A DNA stretch of 64,000 bases from Bifidobacterium primatium (GTDB lineage Bacteria > Actinomycetota > Actinomycetes > Actinomycetales > Bifidobacteriaceae). A program made the translations under genes and the position numbers. Position 1 is the first letter of the stretch, and the number at the start of each line of letters is the position of its first letter. The stretch spans positions 124,001 through 188,000 of the forward strand of contig NZ_PEBI01000005.1 in assembly GCF_002802875.1 (NCBI RefSeq), written 5' to 3'. A model generated the notes under the pieces. It had not been told where the DNA came from and did not search any database. It saw nothing but the letters and a program-made list of their open reading frames with translations. This document shows, one piece after another, positions 16,146 through 25,638 of this stretch.

Positions 16146-18104
16146 TCAGACGGTCCTCTGCCATACGCGCATCTGGCCCTCGCCGCGGTTGGCCCATGCG
16201 TAGTACGGGATGAACTTCACCGTCGCGGCCTCGGTCTTCTGGGAGCCGGCGGGCAGGTAGAGGTCGTCGGATTCGTCCTGGATCTCGCGCACGCCCTGTT
16301 CGGTGATGGTGCCGACGCCACCGAGGAGTTCGGGCTTGAATTCGTAGGTGCCGGAGCCGGGCTTGATGGCGTAGAGCCACAGGTCGCCGTCGTTGTCGGC
16401 GGATTCGGCGGTGTAGACGAGCGGGCCGCGGGTGACGGCCACGCGGCCGGCATCCTCTGCCACGCGGGTGTTGGCACGCAGCTCCTTGACGGTCATGTCG
16501 AGATCGAGGGCGATGTCGGTCTTCTCGCTGGCGATGGGCAAGTACACGAAGCCGTCTTCGGGCTCCACGCTGGTCTCCTCGCCGTTGACCGCGAGCGTGA
16601 ATGCGCCCTTGGACCATGCGGGGATGCGGATGCCGAAGCGGAATTCGGCGCCTTCGGGGTTGTCGATGGTGAATTCGACGTGGCCCTCCCACGGGAAGTT
16701 GCTGCGCTGCTCGATCACCACGCCGCCCTGGAACGTGGCCTTGTTGGCGATGAACTGGTCGGCGAGGATGGTGCCGTCGTCCTGCACCGCGTAGATGTAG
16801 CGATCCACGGAGGCGATGAGTCGCGAGAGGTTGGCCGGGCAGCAGGCGCAGGCGAACCAGCCGGCGCGTTCGGCGAGCACGTGGCGGAAGTCGGGGTTGC
16901 CCTTGAGCTTGCGCGGGTCCACCTCGAGCGGGTTGACGTAGTAGAAGTGGCGGCCGTCGAGCGCCATGCCGGCGATGGAGCCGTTAAACAGCTCCTTTTC
17001 GAGCACGTCGCCATATTCGCCCTTGGGCTCGAGCTCGAGCATGCGGCGGGCGAAGAAGCTCATGCCCACGGAGGCGCAGGTCTCGCCATATTCGGCGTCG
17101 TTCGGCAGGTCGTAGTCGTAGGTGAACGACTCGCCTTCCTTGGTGGTGCCGATCTGGCCGGTGACGAACATGCGCTTGTGCACGACGCTCTCCCAGAACG
17201 TGTGGCAGGCCTTGAGCAGGCTGTCGTCGCCGGTGAGGCGGGCGATGTGCGCCATGCCGGTGCACAGGTACATCACGCGCACGGCGTGGCCCTCGGCGTC
17301 CTGCTGCTTGGTCACGGGCTCGGCGGCCTGGTAGTAGGTGCGGGGCAGGTACTTGATCTGTTCGAAGAAGTCGCGGTCCCAGCCGTCGGCCTTGTTCTGC
17401 TTGTCGTAGAACTCCGGGTCCTTGCCGCGCACATGGAGGAACCAGCGGCCGAGTTCGGCGTACTTGCTTTCGCCGGTGACCTCGGCGAGGCGGGCGAGCG
17501 CGAGCTCGATCTCGGGGTGGCCGTCGGCTCCGTGCACCTTGCCGGCCTCGTCGCCGAAGTGCTCGCCGATGCAGGCGGCGATCTTCCTGGCGATGTCGAG
17601 GGCCTTTTCGTTGCCGGTGGCCTCGTAGTAGGCGACGCCGGCCTCGATGTAGTGGCCCATGGTGTAGAGCTCGTGGGACTGCTGGATGCGGGCGAACTTG
17701 CGGTCGGGCCACTTGATCTGGAAGAAGGTGTCGATGTAGCCGTCGGGCTGCTGGGCGGCGGCGATGAGATCCACCACGCCGTCGGCGATCTCCTTGAGGT
17801 CGGCGTCGTCGTGGTCCTGCAGCGCGTAGGCGGCGGATTCGAGCCACTTGTAGACGTCGGAATCCTGGAACGGCATGCCGTGGAACTTGCCTTCGGCCTG
17901 GTCGGCGGCGATCCTGAGGTTTTCGACGGCGTAGCTGAGGGTGTCGCCGGTGGTGGGGTTGCCGCCGGGGTCGAGCGGGAGGTCGACCTCGATCTGGTTG
18001 GTGATGACCTGCCACTGGTAGGGCAGGACCTTCTTGGCGACGAGGTCGCGGTAGTTCTTCCAGAATGCGGAGGTGACCTCGACCTTGGGTGCTGAATACG
18101 TCAT
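16146..18104 (-). CDS. Beta-L-arabinofuranosidase, GH127 (HypBA1-like)
   Basis: 652-aa intracellular glycosidase (no signal peptide) that releases L-arabinose from short beta-L-arabinofuranosyl chains such as those of extensin-type hydroxyproline glycans. The family's zinc and nucleophile residues are visible: Glu and Cys in GETCASVGMSFF (about 337-340) and the cysteine cluster CACCPAN (about 415-418), positions that agree with the described B. longum HypBA1. An (alpha/alpha)6 barrel is followed by beta-sandwich domains. It lies 22 nt downstream of the GPH symporter gene and is surely co-transcribed with it. The partner enzyme releasing the disaccharide (HypBA2, GH121) is not in the window. 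Confidence 0.93.
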   Translation of the reverse strand: MTYSAPKVEVTSAFWKNYRDLVAKKVLPYQWQVITNQIEVDLPLDPGGNPTTGDTLSYAVENLRIAADQAEGKFHGMPFQDSDVYKWLESAAYALQDHDDADLKEIADGVVDLIAAAQQPDGYIDTFFQIKWPDRKFARIQQSHELYTMGHYIEAGVAYYEATGNEKALDIARKIAACIGEHFGDEAGKVHGADGHPEIELALARLAEVTGESKYAELGRWFLHVRGKDPEFYDKQNKADGWDRDFFEQIKYLPRTYYQAAEPVTKQQDAEGHAVRVMYLCTGMAHIARLTGDDSLLKACHTFWESVVHKRMFVTGQIGTTKEGESFTYDYDLPNDAEYGETCASVGMSFFARRMLELEPKGEYGDVLEKELFNGSIAGMALDGRHFYYVNPLEVDPRKLKGNPDFRHVLAERAGWFACACCPANLSRLIASVDRYIYAVQDDGTILADQFIANKATFQGGVVIEQRSNFPWEGHVEFTIDNPEGAEFRFGIRIPAWSKGAFTLAVNGEETSVEPEDGFVYLPIASEKTDIALDLDMTVKELRANTRVAEDAGRVAVTRGPLVYTAESADNDGDLWLYAIKPGSGTYEFKPELLGGVGTITEQGVREIQDESDDLYLPAGSQKTEAATVKFIPYYAWANRGEGQMRVWQRTV

Positions 18105-18126
18105 GGATGTTCCTTAAATATCTGCC

Positions 18127-19533
18127 TTACTTGGCGGCGGCTTCGGCCTTGGCGTGACGCTCGGCGAGCTCGGCCTTGATCTGCGGCTCCATCTTCTCGA
18201 ACTTGCGGTAGAAGCACATGATCACGCCGACGATGATGTACACGATCACCGGCAGCCAGATGAAGCAGAAGCTGATGGCGGACTGCGCACTGGCGGACTG
18301 CACTTCGAGATTGGCGTCGTAGCCGGCGGCGCCCATGATCTCGAGCGGGAGGAAGGCGCCGAAGCCGGAGCCGACCTGGATGCAGAAGGCGGAGCCGACG
18401 GCGGTCAGGAAGCCTGCGGCGTGGACGCCGGTCTTCCATTCGCCGTAGTCGACGGTGTCGGCGAGCATGCCGAACGGCATGCCGATGGCGATGGCGGCGC
18501 CGAGCACGCCGACGGTCCAGAAGATGACCAGCAGCGGCACGTTGTGGCCGGCGAGCGGCATGAGGGCCTGGCCGAGTCCGCCGATGATGAGGCCGATCTG
18601 CATGGTGAGGGTCTTGTTCTTCAGCTTGTTGGCGAGGATCGGCATGGCGATGGTGCCGACGAGGCCGAGCACCTGCACGCCGTTGAAGATGGAGGTCAGG
18701 TCGCGGTTGTTGAGCACGTACTGGGCGTAGTAGGTGGAGACGCCGTTACGGGTGGACTGGGCGACCCAGTAGATGACGAAGGCGACGACGAGGATGATCC
18801 ACGGCCAGTTGCCCTTGGCGGCCTTGAGGGAGTCCTTGAGCGGAATCGGCTTGTTGAGTTCCGGACGGTAGTTGTGCTCGGTGAGGTTCTTGAAGGAGAA
18901 GAGCAGCAGGATGATGGCGACGATGCCCCAGATCGCGGTGACGATCATGAAGCCGGTCTTGTCGCCGCCGCCGAACTTCACGCCGAAGAAGCCGACAAGC
19001 GGGATGGTGAAGGACGAGGTGATGAAGGAGCCGATCTGACCACCGGCCATACGGAAGGAGTTGGCGTTGTTGCGCTCAACCGGGTCGTCGGTGAGGTTCG
19101 GCAGGATGGCGGTGATGGGCGTCTGGATGCCGGTGTACACGGCGCCGGCGGCGAGGATGTACGTGATCAGCGCGTACCAGAACTTCGGGGCGCCTTCCGG
19201 CAGGCTCGGGGCGGTGAAGGCGATGAACACGGTGACGGCGAACGGAATGCACAGCCACAGGAACCACGGACGGCTCTGGCCCCACTTGGTGTTGGTGTGG
19301 TCCACGATCGATCCCCAGACGACCGCGGAGATGGCGTCGGCGAAGCGCGCCACCAGCAGGATGGTGCCCGCACCCAGGGCGCCTGCGGCCGGGATGTGGA
19401 ACACGTTGGTGTAGAAGTACATGATGTACGACGAGATCGTCACGTACAGCAGGTTGCCTGCCATATCAGTGAAGGAGTATGCGATTTTCTCCCTCACAGA
19501 AAGTTTCACTGAGGAGCTAACGTTGCTGCTCAT
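18127..19533 (-). CDS. GPH-family sugar:cation symporter
   Basis: 468-aa membrane protein of the glycoside-pentoside-hexuronide family with about 12 predicted membrane helices, an early conserved loop (DAISAVVWGSIVDHTNTKWG) and a basic C-terminal tail (FYRKFEKMEPQIKAELAERH). It probably imports arabinofuranosyl di- or oligosaccharides for the GH127 enzyme encoded 22 nt downstream. The start MSSNVSSSVKLSVREKIAYS is the family's usual N-terminus, but the RBS is weak (GAGAA). Divergent from the AraC regulator, with possible operators between them. Confidence 0.9.
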   Translation of the reverse strand: MSSNVSSSVKLSVREKIAYSFTDMAGNLLYVTISSYIMYFYTNVFHIPAAGALGAGTILLVARFADAISAVVWGSIVDHTNTKWGQSRPWFLWLCIPFAVTVFIAFTAPSLPEGAPKFWYALITYILAAGAVYTGIQTPITAILPNLTDDPVERNNANSFRMAGGQIGSFITSSFTIPLVGFFGVKFGGGDKTGFMIVTAIWGIVAIILLLFSFKNLTEHNYRPELNKPIPLKDSLKAAKGNWPWIILVVAFVIYWVAQSTRNGVSTYYAQYVLNNRDLTSIFNGVQVLGLVGTIAMPILANKLKNKTLTMQIGLIIGGLGQALMPLAGHNVPLLVIFWTVGVLGAAIAIGMPFGMLADTVDYGEWKTGVHAAGFLTAVGSAFCIQVGSGFGAFLPLEIMGAAGYDANLEVQSASAQSAISFCFIWLPVIVYIIVGVIMCFYRKFEKMEPQIKAELAERHAKAEAAAK

Positions 19534-19581
19534 AGTTTTCTCGCTTTCGTTGCGAACGTTTGTCGAAAATCATATTAATTA

Positions 19582-19599
19582 TTTTCGCGTTTGCGAAAA
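19582..19599. promoter_or_regulatory. Candidate operator, TTTTCGC-N4-GCGAAAA
   Basis: Perfect 7-bp inverted repeat with a 4-nt centre, 49 nt upstream of the symporter start and in the divergent region with the AraC gene. A weaker CGAAC-GTTTG site lies near 19551-19560. Either could bind the AraC or LacI regulator. Confidence 0.55.
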
Positions 19600-19840
19600 G
19601 CCTTTTCCTTTTGCTATCATGACAAAGTCTTTTGAGATATGACACTGCCCGACGCCGCGCATCACGCCTTATGATAGACCGCGCATGCACCGGCGGACAA
19701 CGCGGAAACCGCCGGAACCTTGCCGCTCAGGTGCGCAACCGCGTGCGCAACGGTGGATTCGACGGAATCATCCGACGATGCGGCACCGACCGGCGGCAGC
19801 GTCATCTCCGGCAGCGACCCGACCGTTCGAAGGAGCACCT

Positions 19841-20737
19841 ATGAACAGCGAATTCATATCGATATCGTGCATTCCGTCGCCGACCTTCATCGAAGGCGAC
19901 TACGCGGTGTTCCAGCCGGGCGACCGGCACCCCGACCGCAGCACGCTGCCGTATTTCATCTTCATCGTCGTCACGCACGGCCGGCTGTTCATCGCCGAGG
20001 ACGGCAACAACATGACCGTCGACGCCGGCGAAAGCGTCGTTCTGCTGCCGAATCATCATCATTATTCATGGAAGTCGACCGCGGAGACCACGGAATACTA
20101 CTGGCTGCACTTCGCCGCCACCAGCGCATGGGACGTCGGGCCGCAACCGACGCCCATGCGCTCGTCGATCGACGTGCCGATCCTGCATTATCACACGCCG
20201 CAGCCGACGATGTATCTGCTCAGACAGCGGCGAATCGAGGAGCCGCAGCCGTTGTATTCGCTGTTCAACCGCCTGTTCTCCGCCAGCACGAGCGCGATGC
20301 GGAACAATTTCTGGCCGACGCAGCAGCTGTTTCTCGACGTATTGCAGACCGTGCAGATCATGGGCGAGGAGGAGTCGACCACGTTCCAGCTGGCCGAAAA
20401 GGTACGTCGCCATCTCGATGACCATTTCAGCGAGAACGTGACCTCGGCCACGCTTTCCGAGGCGTTCCATCTGCACTCGAGCTACATCATCCGGTCGTTC
20501 AAGGCCGCGATGGGCATGACGCCGAACGAATACCTCATCGCCTACCGCATGGAGCACGCGTACAAGGCGCTGTCGAACACCGACATCCCCGTGCAACGCG
20601 TGGCCGAAATGATCGGCTATCCGAACGCCAGCTACTTCTCCACGCTGTTCCGCAAGCACTACGGCATGCCACCCAGCACGGTGCGGTCGCTCAACCTCGT
20701 CCACACCGGCGCCCAGCCGCACCCGGTGGACGTCTGA
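19841..20737 (+). CDS. AraC-family transcriptional regulator
   Basis: 298-aa regulator. Residues about 15-90 form a cupin-like sugar-sensing domain (SVVLLPNHHHYSW); residues about 190-285 hold two helix-turn-helix motifs (ATLSEAFHLHSSYIIRSFKA and VQRVAEMIGYPNASYFSTLF) ending in the typical KHYGMPPSTVR. It is divergently oriented to the GPH symporter and GH127 genes, so it is probably their arabinoside-responsive activator. The ATG at 19841 has AAGGAG with 5-nt spacing; the open frame extends upstream without a better start. Confidence 0.92.
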   Translation: MNSEFISISCIPSPTFIEGDYAVFQPGDRHPDRSTLPYFIFIVVTHGRLFIAEDGNNMTVDAGESVVLLPNHHHYSWKSTAETTEYYWLHFAATSAWDVGPQPTPMRSSIDVPILHYHTPQPTMYLLRQRRIEEPQPLYSLFNRLFSASTSAMRNNFWPTQQLFLDVLQTVQIMGEEESTTFQLAEKVRRHLDDHFSENVTSATLSEAFHLHSSYIIRSFKAAMGMTPNEYLIAYRMEHAYKALSNTDIPVQRVAEMIGYPNASYFSTLFRKHYGMPPSTVRSLNLVHTGAQPHPVDV

Positions 20738-20766
20738 TCACGTCGCGCCCTGCCGCACAATGAAAA

Positions 20767-20796
20767 AACGCCGGTCGTCGCGGAACGACCGGCGTT
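20767..20796 (-). terminator. Rho-independent terminator of the dnaK operon
   Basis: Perfect 12-bp stem AACGCCGGTCGT / ACGACCGGCGTT with a 6-nt loop. On the minus strand it runs into a T-tract (TTTTTT), placing it 65 nt after the hspR stop. It can also end the convergent AraC transcript. Confidence 0.9.
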
Positions 20797-20860
20797 GAGA
20801 ACCACGCGAAAACGCGCGCGGACAAGCAGATAGGAGCGTATGCCGATAATCGGCGGCGGA

Positions 20861-21361
20861 TCATCGTGCGGTGATCTGCAGGATGGTGCGTCGGTACGGC
20901 GACGGCTCGCGCACGCGGCGCACGCGCTGCACCTCGATGACCTCGCCGTCGGCACCCGCCTCGAACACGACGTTGCCCTCCATACGGCGACGCAGCTGGC
21001 GGTTCTGCCGTTTGAGCTGGCGGTTCTCCTCCATCAGCTGGAGAATCCTCGTGATGCCGGCGAGATTGATGGACTCCTCCTGGCTCATGCGCTGAGCCTG
21101 GGAAAGCCTGTCGATGTCACGCAGCGAATAACGTCGGGCCCCGCCCGGCGTACGCTGCGGCACGATCAGCCCAAGACGGTCGTACTGCCGCAGCGTCTGC
21201 GGATGGATGTCGGCCAGTTCGCCGGCCTGTCCGACGCTGAAGATCGGAAAATCGACGTTCAGACCGAGCTCCTCGGCGGCGTCAAGACTGACGCGCTCGG
21301 CCACGAGGGCCTGGGCGCACATCGTGTACGCCTTGCGAAGCTTCGGTGCGATCCTTGCCAT
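20861..21361 (-). CDS. hspR: Heat-shock repressor HspR (MerR family)
   Basis: 166-aa autorepressor of the dnaK operon. The MerR-type helix-turn-helix is VGQAGELADIHPQTLRQYDR (about residues 43-62), followed by the wing GGARRYSLRDIDRL and a coiled coil (LQLMEENRQLKRQNRQLRRR). An N-terminal extension of about 40 residues precedes the HTH. In actinobacteria HspR binds HAIR sites together with DnaK, so titration of DnaK by unfolded proteins derepresses the operon. It is the last gene, 16 nt after dnaJ. A HAIR-like site lies upstream of dnaK at 25375-25395. Confidence 0.93.
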   Translation of the reverse strand: MARIAPKLRKAYTMCAQALVAERVSLDAAEELGLNVDFPIFSVGQAGELADIHPQTLRQYDRLGLIVPQRTPGGARRYSLRDIDRLSQAQRMSQEESINLAGITRILQLMEENRQLKRQNRQLRRRMEGNVVFEAGADGEVIEVQRVRRVREPSPYRRTILQITAR

Positions 21362-21377
21362 AATCGATCACCGCGTC

Positions 21378-22412
21378 TTATTCGCCAAGACGTTCGGACG
21401 CGACGCGATCGGCGAAATCGCTGCTGGCGGCGTCGAATTCCTTCAGCGTCTTCTTCTGCTTGAAGCCCAGGCCCTCGGGCACCTGAATCATCACGCGGCC
21501 GACCAGGTCGCCGTTGCCGCGCGGGCTGGCCACGCCCTTGCCCTTGAGACGGACCTCGGCGCCGCTGGACGAACCGGCGGGCACCTTGAACGTGACGACG
21601 TTGCCGTCGATGTCCTTGGCGGAGACCTTGCCGCCCAGCGCCGCCTCGGCGACGGTGACGGGCAGGTCCATGACGATGTCGCGGCCCGACATGCTGAACT
21701 TCGGGTCGGACTTCACATGCACGGCCAGGTACAGGTCGCCATGCGCGCCGCCATACTGGCCCGCGTGGCCCTTGCCGGCCAGACGAATCTTCTGGCCGTC
21801 CTTCACGCCGGCGGGGATATGCGTCTTGAACTTGCCGCCATCCACGCTCAGCGAGACCGTGGCGCCCTTGACCGCCTGACGCAGCGTCAGGTTAATCTTG
21901 GAGTTGCGGTCCTTGCCACGCACCGGCTCCTGCGGTTCGCGATAGCTGCTGCGGCCGCCGCCGAATCCGGCGCCCGGACCGCCCGCGCCGGCCGCGCCGC
22001 CGAACGCCTGGAAGATGTCGTTGAGATCGGGGCCGCCCTGGCCGCCCGTGGAGAAGCGGATGCGCGAGGAGCCCTGCGGGCCGCCCGCACCGCCGCCGAA
22101 CATCGAACCGAAGATGTCGGAGAAGCCGCTGGCGTCGAAGCCGCCCTGGCCGGAGCCGCCGGCGAAGCGCGCGCCGCCCATGCCGAACTGGCGGATGGCG
22201 TCGTACTTCTGACGCTGCTCCTTGTTGTTCAGCACATCGTAGGCCTCGGAGATGTCCTTGAACTTCTCCTCGGCCTCCTTGGTCTTGTTGAGATCGGGAT
22301 GGTACTTGCGGGCCAGCTTGCGGTAGGCCTTGGTGATCTCCTCTTCGGAAGCGTCCTTGGAGACACCGAGGACCTTATAGAAATCCTTGTTCAGCCATTC
22401 ATTCTCAGCCAT
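21378..22412 (-). CDS. dnaJ: Co-chaperone DnaJ (zinc-finger-less type)
   Basis: 344-aa J-domain protein that stimulates DnaK ATP hydrolysis and delivers substrates. The J domain covers residues 8-75 with the HPD motif in [11 protein letters not shown], then a Gly/Phe-rich region (about 80-150) and the two C-terminal beta-barrel domains. The four CxxCxGxG zinc repeats of classical DnaJ are absent, so it is of the type II (CbpA-like) kind, common as the operon-encoded form in actinobacteria. The ATG at 22412 is chosen because AAAGGAG stands 8 nt before it; an ATG 6 nt upstream is too close to the RBS. Confidence 0.94.
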   Translation of the reverse strand: MAENEWLNKDFYKVLGVSKDASEEEITKAYRKLARKYHPDLNKTKEAEEKFKDISEAYDVLNNKEQRQKYDAIRQFGMGGARFAGGSGQGGFDASGFSDIFGSMFGGGAGGPQGSSRIRFSTGGQGGPDLNDIFQAFGGAAGAGGPGAGFGGGRSSYREPQEPVRGKDRNSKINLTLRQAVKGATVSLSVDGGKFKTHIPAGVKDGQKIRLAGKGHAGQYGGAHGDLYLAVHVKSDPKFSMSGRDIVMDLPVTVAEAALGGKVSAKDIDGNVVTFKVPAGSSSGAEVRLKGKGVASPRGNGDLVGRVMIQVPEGLGFKQKKTLKEFDAASSDFADRVASERLGE

Positions 22413-22484
22413 CTCCATGTCTCCTTTCTAAAACTGATAGTGATTATTGGAAATACGCCTTGAAAAAGTTACGGATATAAGACC

Positions 22485-22574
22485 GTGTGGGGCAGGGGCA
22501 GGCATATCGCGACACGCTCCGGGCCGCTCAGGCCGAGTCTTTACGGTCTCGACATGCCAGCCCCTGCCCCACAC
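22485..22574. repeat. Inverted repeat with 21-nt arms in the dnaK operon
   Basis: Arms 22485-22505 (beginning GTGTGGGGCAGGGGC) and 22554-22574 (ending GCCCCTGCCCCACAC) match at 20 of 21 positions around a 48-nt core that itself contains a GGCC-gctca-GGCC stem. Same nested layout as the elements at 25481, 62902 and 63347. Confidence 0.8.
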
Positions 22575-22644
22575 TCGTGGCGTTTATCATCGCGCAATGC
22601 ATGCCGTCCTCCCTCTTGGGTACAGCCGTATTCGCTGCGATGTT

Positions 22645-22686
22645 CCTTTGCTGGCAGCCCGTATTGATTGGGGTTGCCGGCAAAGG
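22645..22686. repeat. Hairpin just after the grpE stop
   Basis: CCTTTGCTGGCAGCCC (22645-22660) faces GGGTTGCCGGCAAAGG (22671-22686), with two G-T pairs and a loop of about 10 nt. It lies 30 nt after the grpE stop on the minus strand and has no T-tract, so it may slow or process the mRNA rather than end it. Confidence 0.7.
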
Positions 22687-22715
22687 ACTTCTATAACGCC
22701 TCTTGGGAGGGAAGG

Positions 22716-23366
22716 TCAGTTCTGCGGGGAGGCGACGACGACGCGGGCGGCGCGGATCACGCGGTCGCCGATGCGGTAGCCGGCCTCGACCACGGTGTCC
22801 ACGGTCTCCTTTTCAGCGTCCGGATCCGGCTTGTGCAGGATGGCGTCGTGCTTCGTCGGGTCGAAGTCCTCGCCCTTCTCGCCGAACTTCTCCACGCCGA
22901 ACTTCTCGAAGGCCTTGTCGATCTTCGCGGCCACGGCCTTGAAGGAGTCGTCCATCTCGCTGTGCTCGCGGATGCGGTCGATGTCGTCGAGTGCGGGCAG
23001 CAGCGCGGTCAGCACGTCGATGATGCCGTGCTGGCGGAAGACGTCCTTCTCCTTGGCGCTGCGGTTGCGGAAGTTGATGAACTCCGCACGCTCGCGCTGC
23101 AGGGCCTCGAGGTAGTCGGCGGCCTCCTTCTTGGCCTTGCCAAGCGGGGTGAGCTCGTCGGCGTCGTCGGCCTTGGCATCGGCGGAACCGGCCTTGGCGT
23201 CAGCGGCATCGGCGCCCTTCGAGGCGTCGGCGGCGGTCTTGTCACCCTTGTCGGCGGGGGCTTCCGAAGAGGAAGCGGCGGCAGAGCCGGCGGATGCCGG
23301 GTCGTTCTTCAGCGACTCGGCATCCTCCATGTCGTTCAGGTAATCGTCCTTGTTGAACTCAGACAT
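22716..23366 (-). CDS. grpE: Nucleotide exchange factor GrpE
   Basis: 216-aa protein that releases ADP from DnaK. Residues 1-75 are an acidic Ala/Asp/Lys-rich disordered tail with repeats (DAADAKAGSADAKADDADEL). A long helix follows (YLEALQRERAEFINFRNRSA), then the C-terminal beta domain ending GYRIGDRVIRAARVVV, the family signature. It starts 2 nt after the dnaK stop, so translation is probably coupled. The spacing to dnaJ is unusually large and carries two hairpins. Confidence 0.95.
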   Translation of the reverse strand: MSEFNKDDYLNDMEDAESLKNDPASAGSAAASSSEAPADKGDKTAADASKGADAADAKAGSADAKADDADELTPLGKAKKEAADYLEALQRERAEFINFRNRSAKEKDVFRQHGIIDVLTALLPALDDIDRIREHSEMDDSFKAVAAKIDKAFEKFGVEKFGEKGEDFDPTKHDAILHKPDPDAEKETVDTVVEAGYRIGDRVIRAARVVVASPQN

Positions 23367-23368
23367 GA

Positions 23369-25255
<1,887 letters not shown>

Positions 25256-25374
25256 AATGTCCTCCTATGGTCTAGGTTCGTTCTACGTTTATCGCTCAAG
25301 CTTCCGGCCTCGGCGACCTCCGCGACCGACTGCGTCGATCGTCGAAGCCCGGTAGGCTTTTTCGCTTTCCAAAA

Positions 25375-25395
25375 CTTGAGCCTACACCACTCAAC
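25375..25395. promoter_or_regulatory. HAIR operator for HspR
   Basis: CTTGAGC-N7-ACTCAAC. This matches the actinobacterial HAIR consensus CTTGAGT-N7-ACTCAAG at 12 of 14 positions. It lies 120 nt upstream of the dnaK ATG, the expected place for HspR repression. Confidence 0.85.
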
Positions 25396-25480
25396 TTTGG
25401 AAGTCCAATTGTTATTCCCAATCTTCGGAAATTTTTTTGCAGGCTCGCTGGGAATCGTCGGAGAAGACGGGCCCAAAACG

Positions 25481-25562
25481 CCGAAATCCGCGAATCATGG
25501 CGCCTTTCGGTTGTTTTTTCGATGAAAAACAACCGTTTTGCACCACCAATTGCGGATTTCGG
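25481..25562. terminator. Nested hairpin ending the alkaline phosphatase gene
   Basis: Outer arms CCGAAATCCGC (25481-25491) and GCGGATTTCGG (25552-25562) enclose an inner perfect stem CGGTTGTTTTT (25508-25518) / AAAAACAACCG (25525-25535). It sits between the phosphatase stop (25639) and the dnaK promoter. The region 25256-25638 holds nothing else except the HAIR site and promoter. Confidence 0.75.
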
Positions 25563-25638
25563 GATTTTCAGCAGGTGATGACGGCCAGTGAATCAGCAAC
25601 CAGCCAATCAATCAATTGGCCGGCCGTTCACCGGTCGA

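Larger units (their letters stand above)
22413..22715. other. grpE-dnaJ intergenic region with two long hairpins
   Basis: 303 nt inside the heat-shock operon without a gene. It holds two strong inverted repeats, at 22485-22574 and 22645-22686, described separately. Other grpE-dnaJ spacings in such operons are usually short, so this is an insertion-like feature. Confidence 0.6.
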
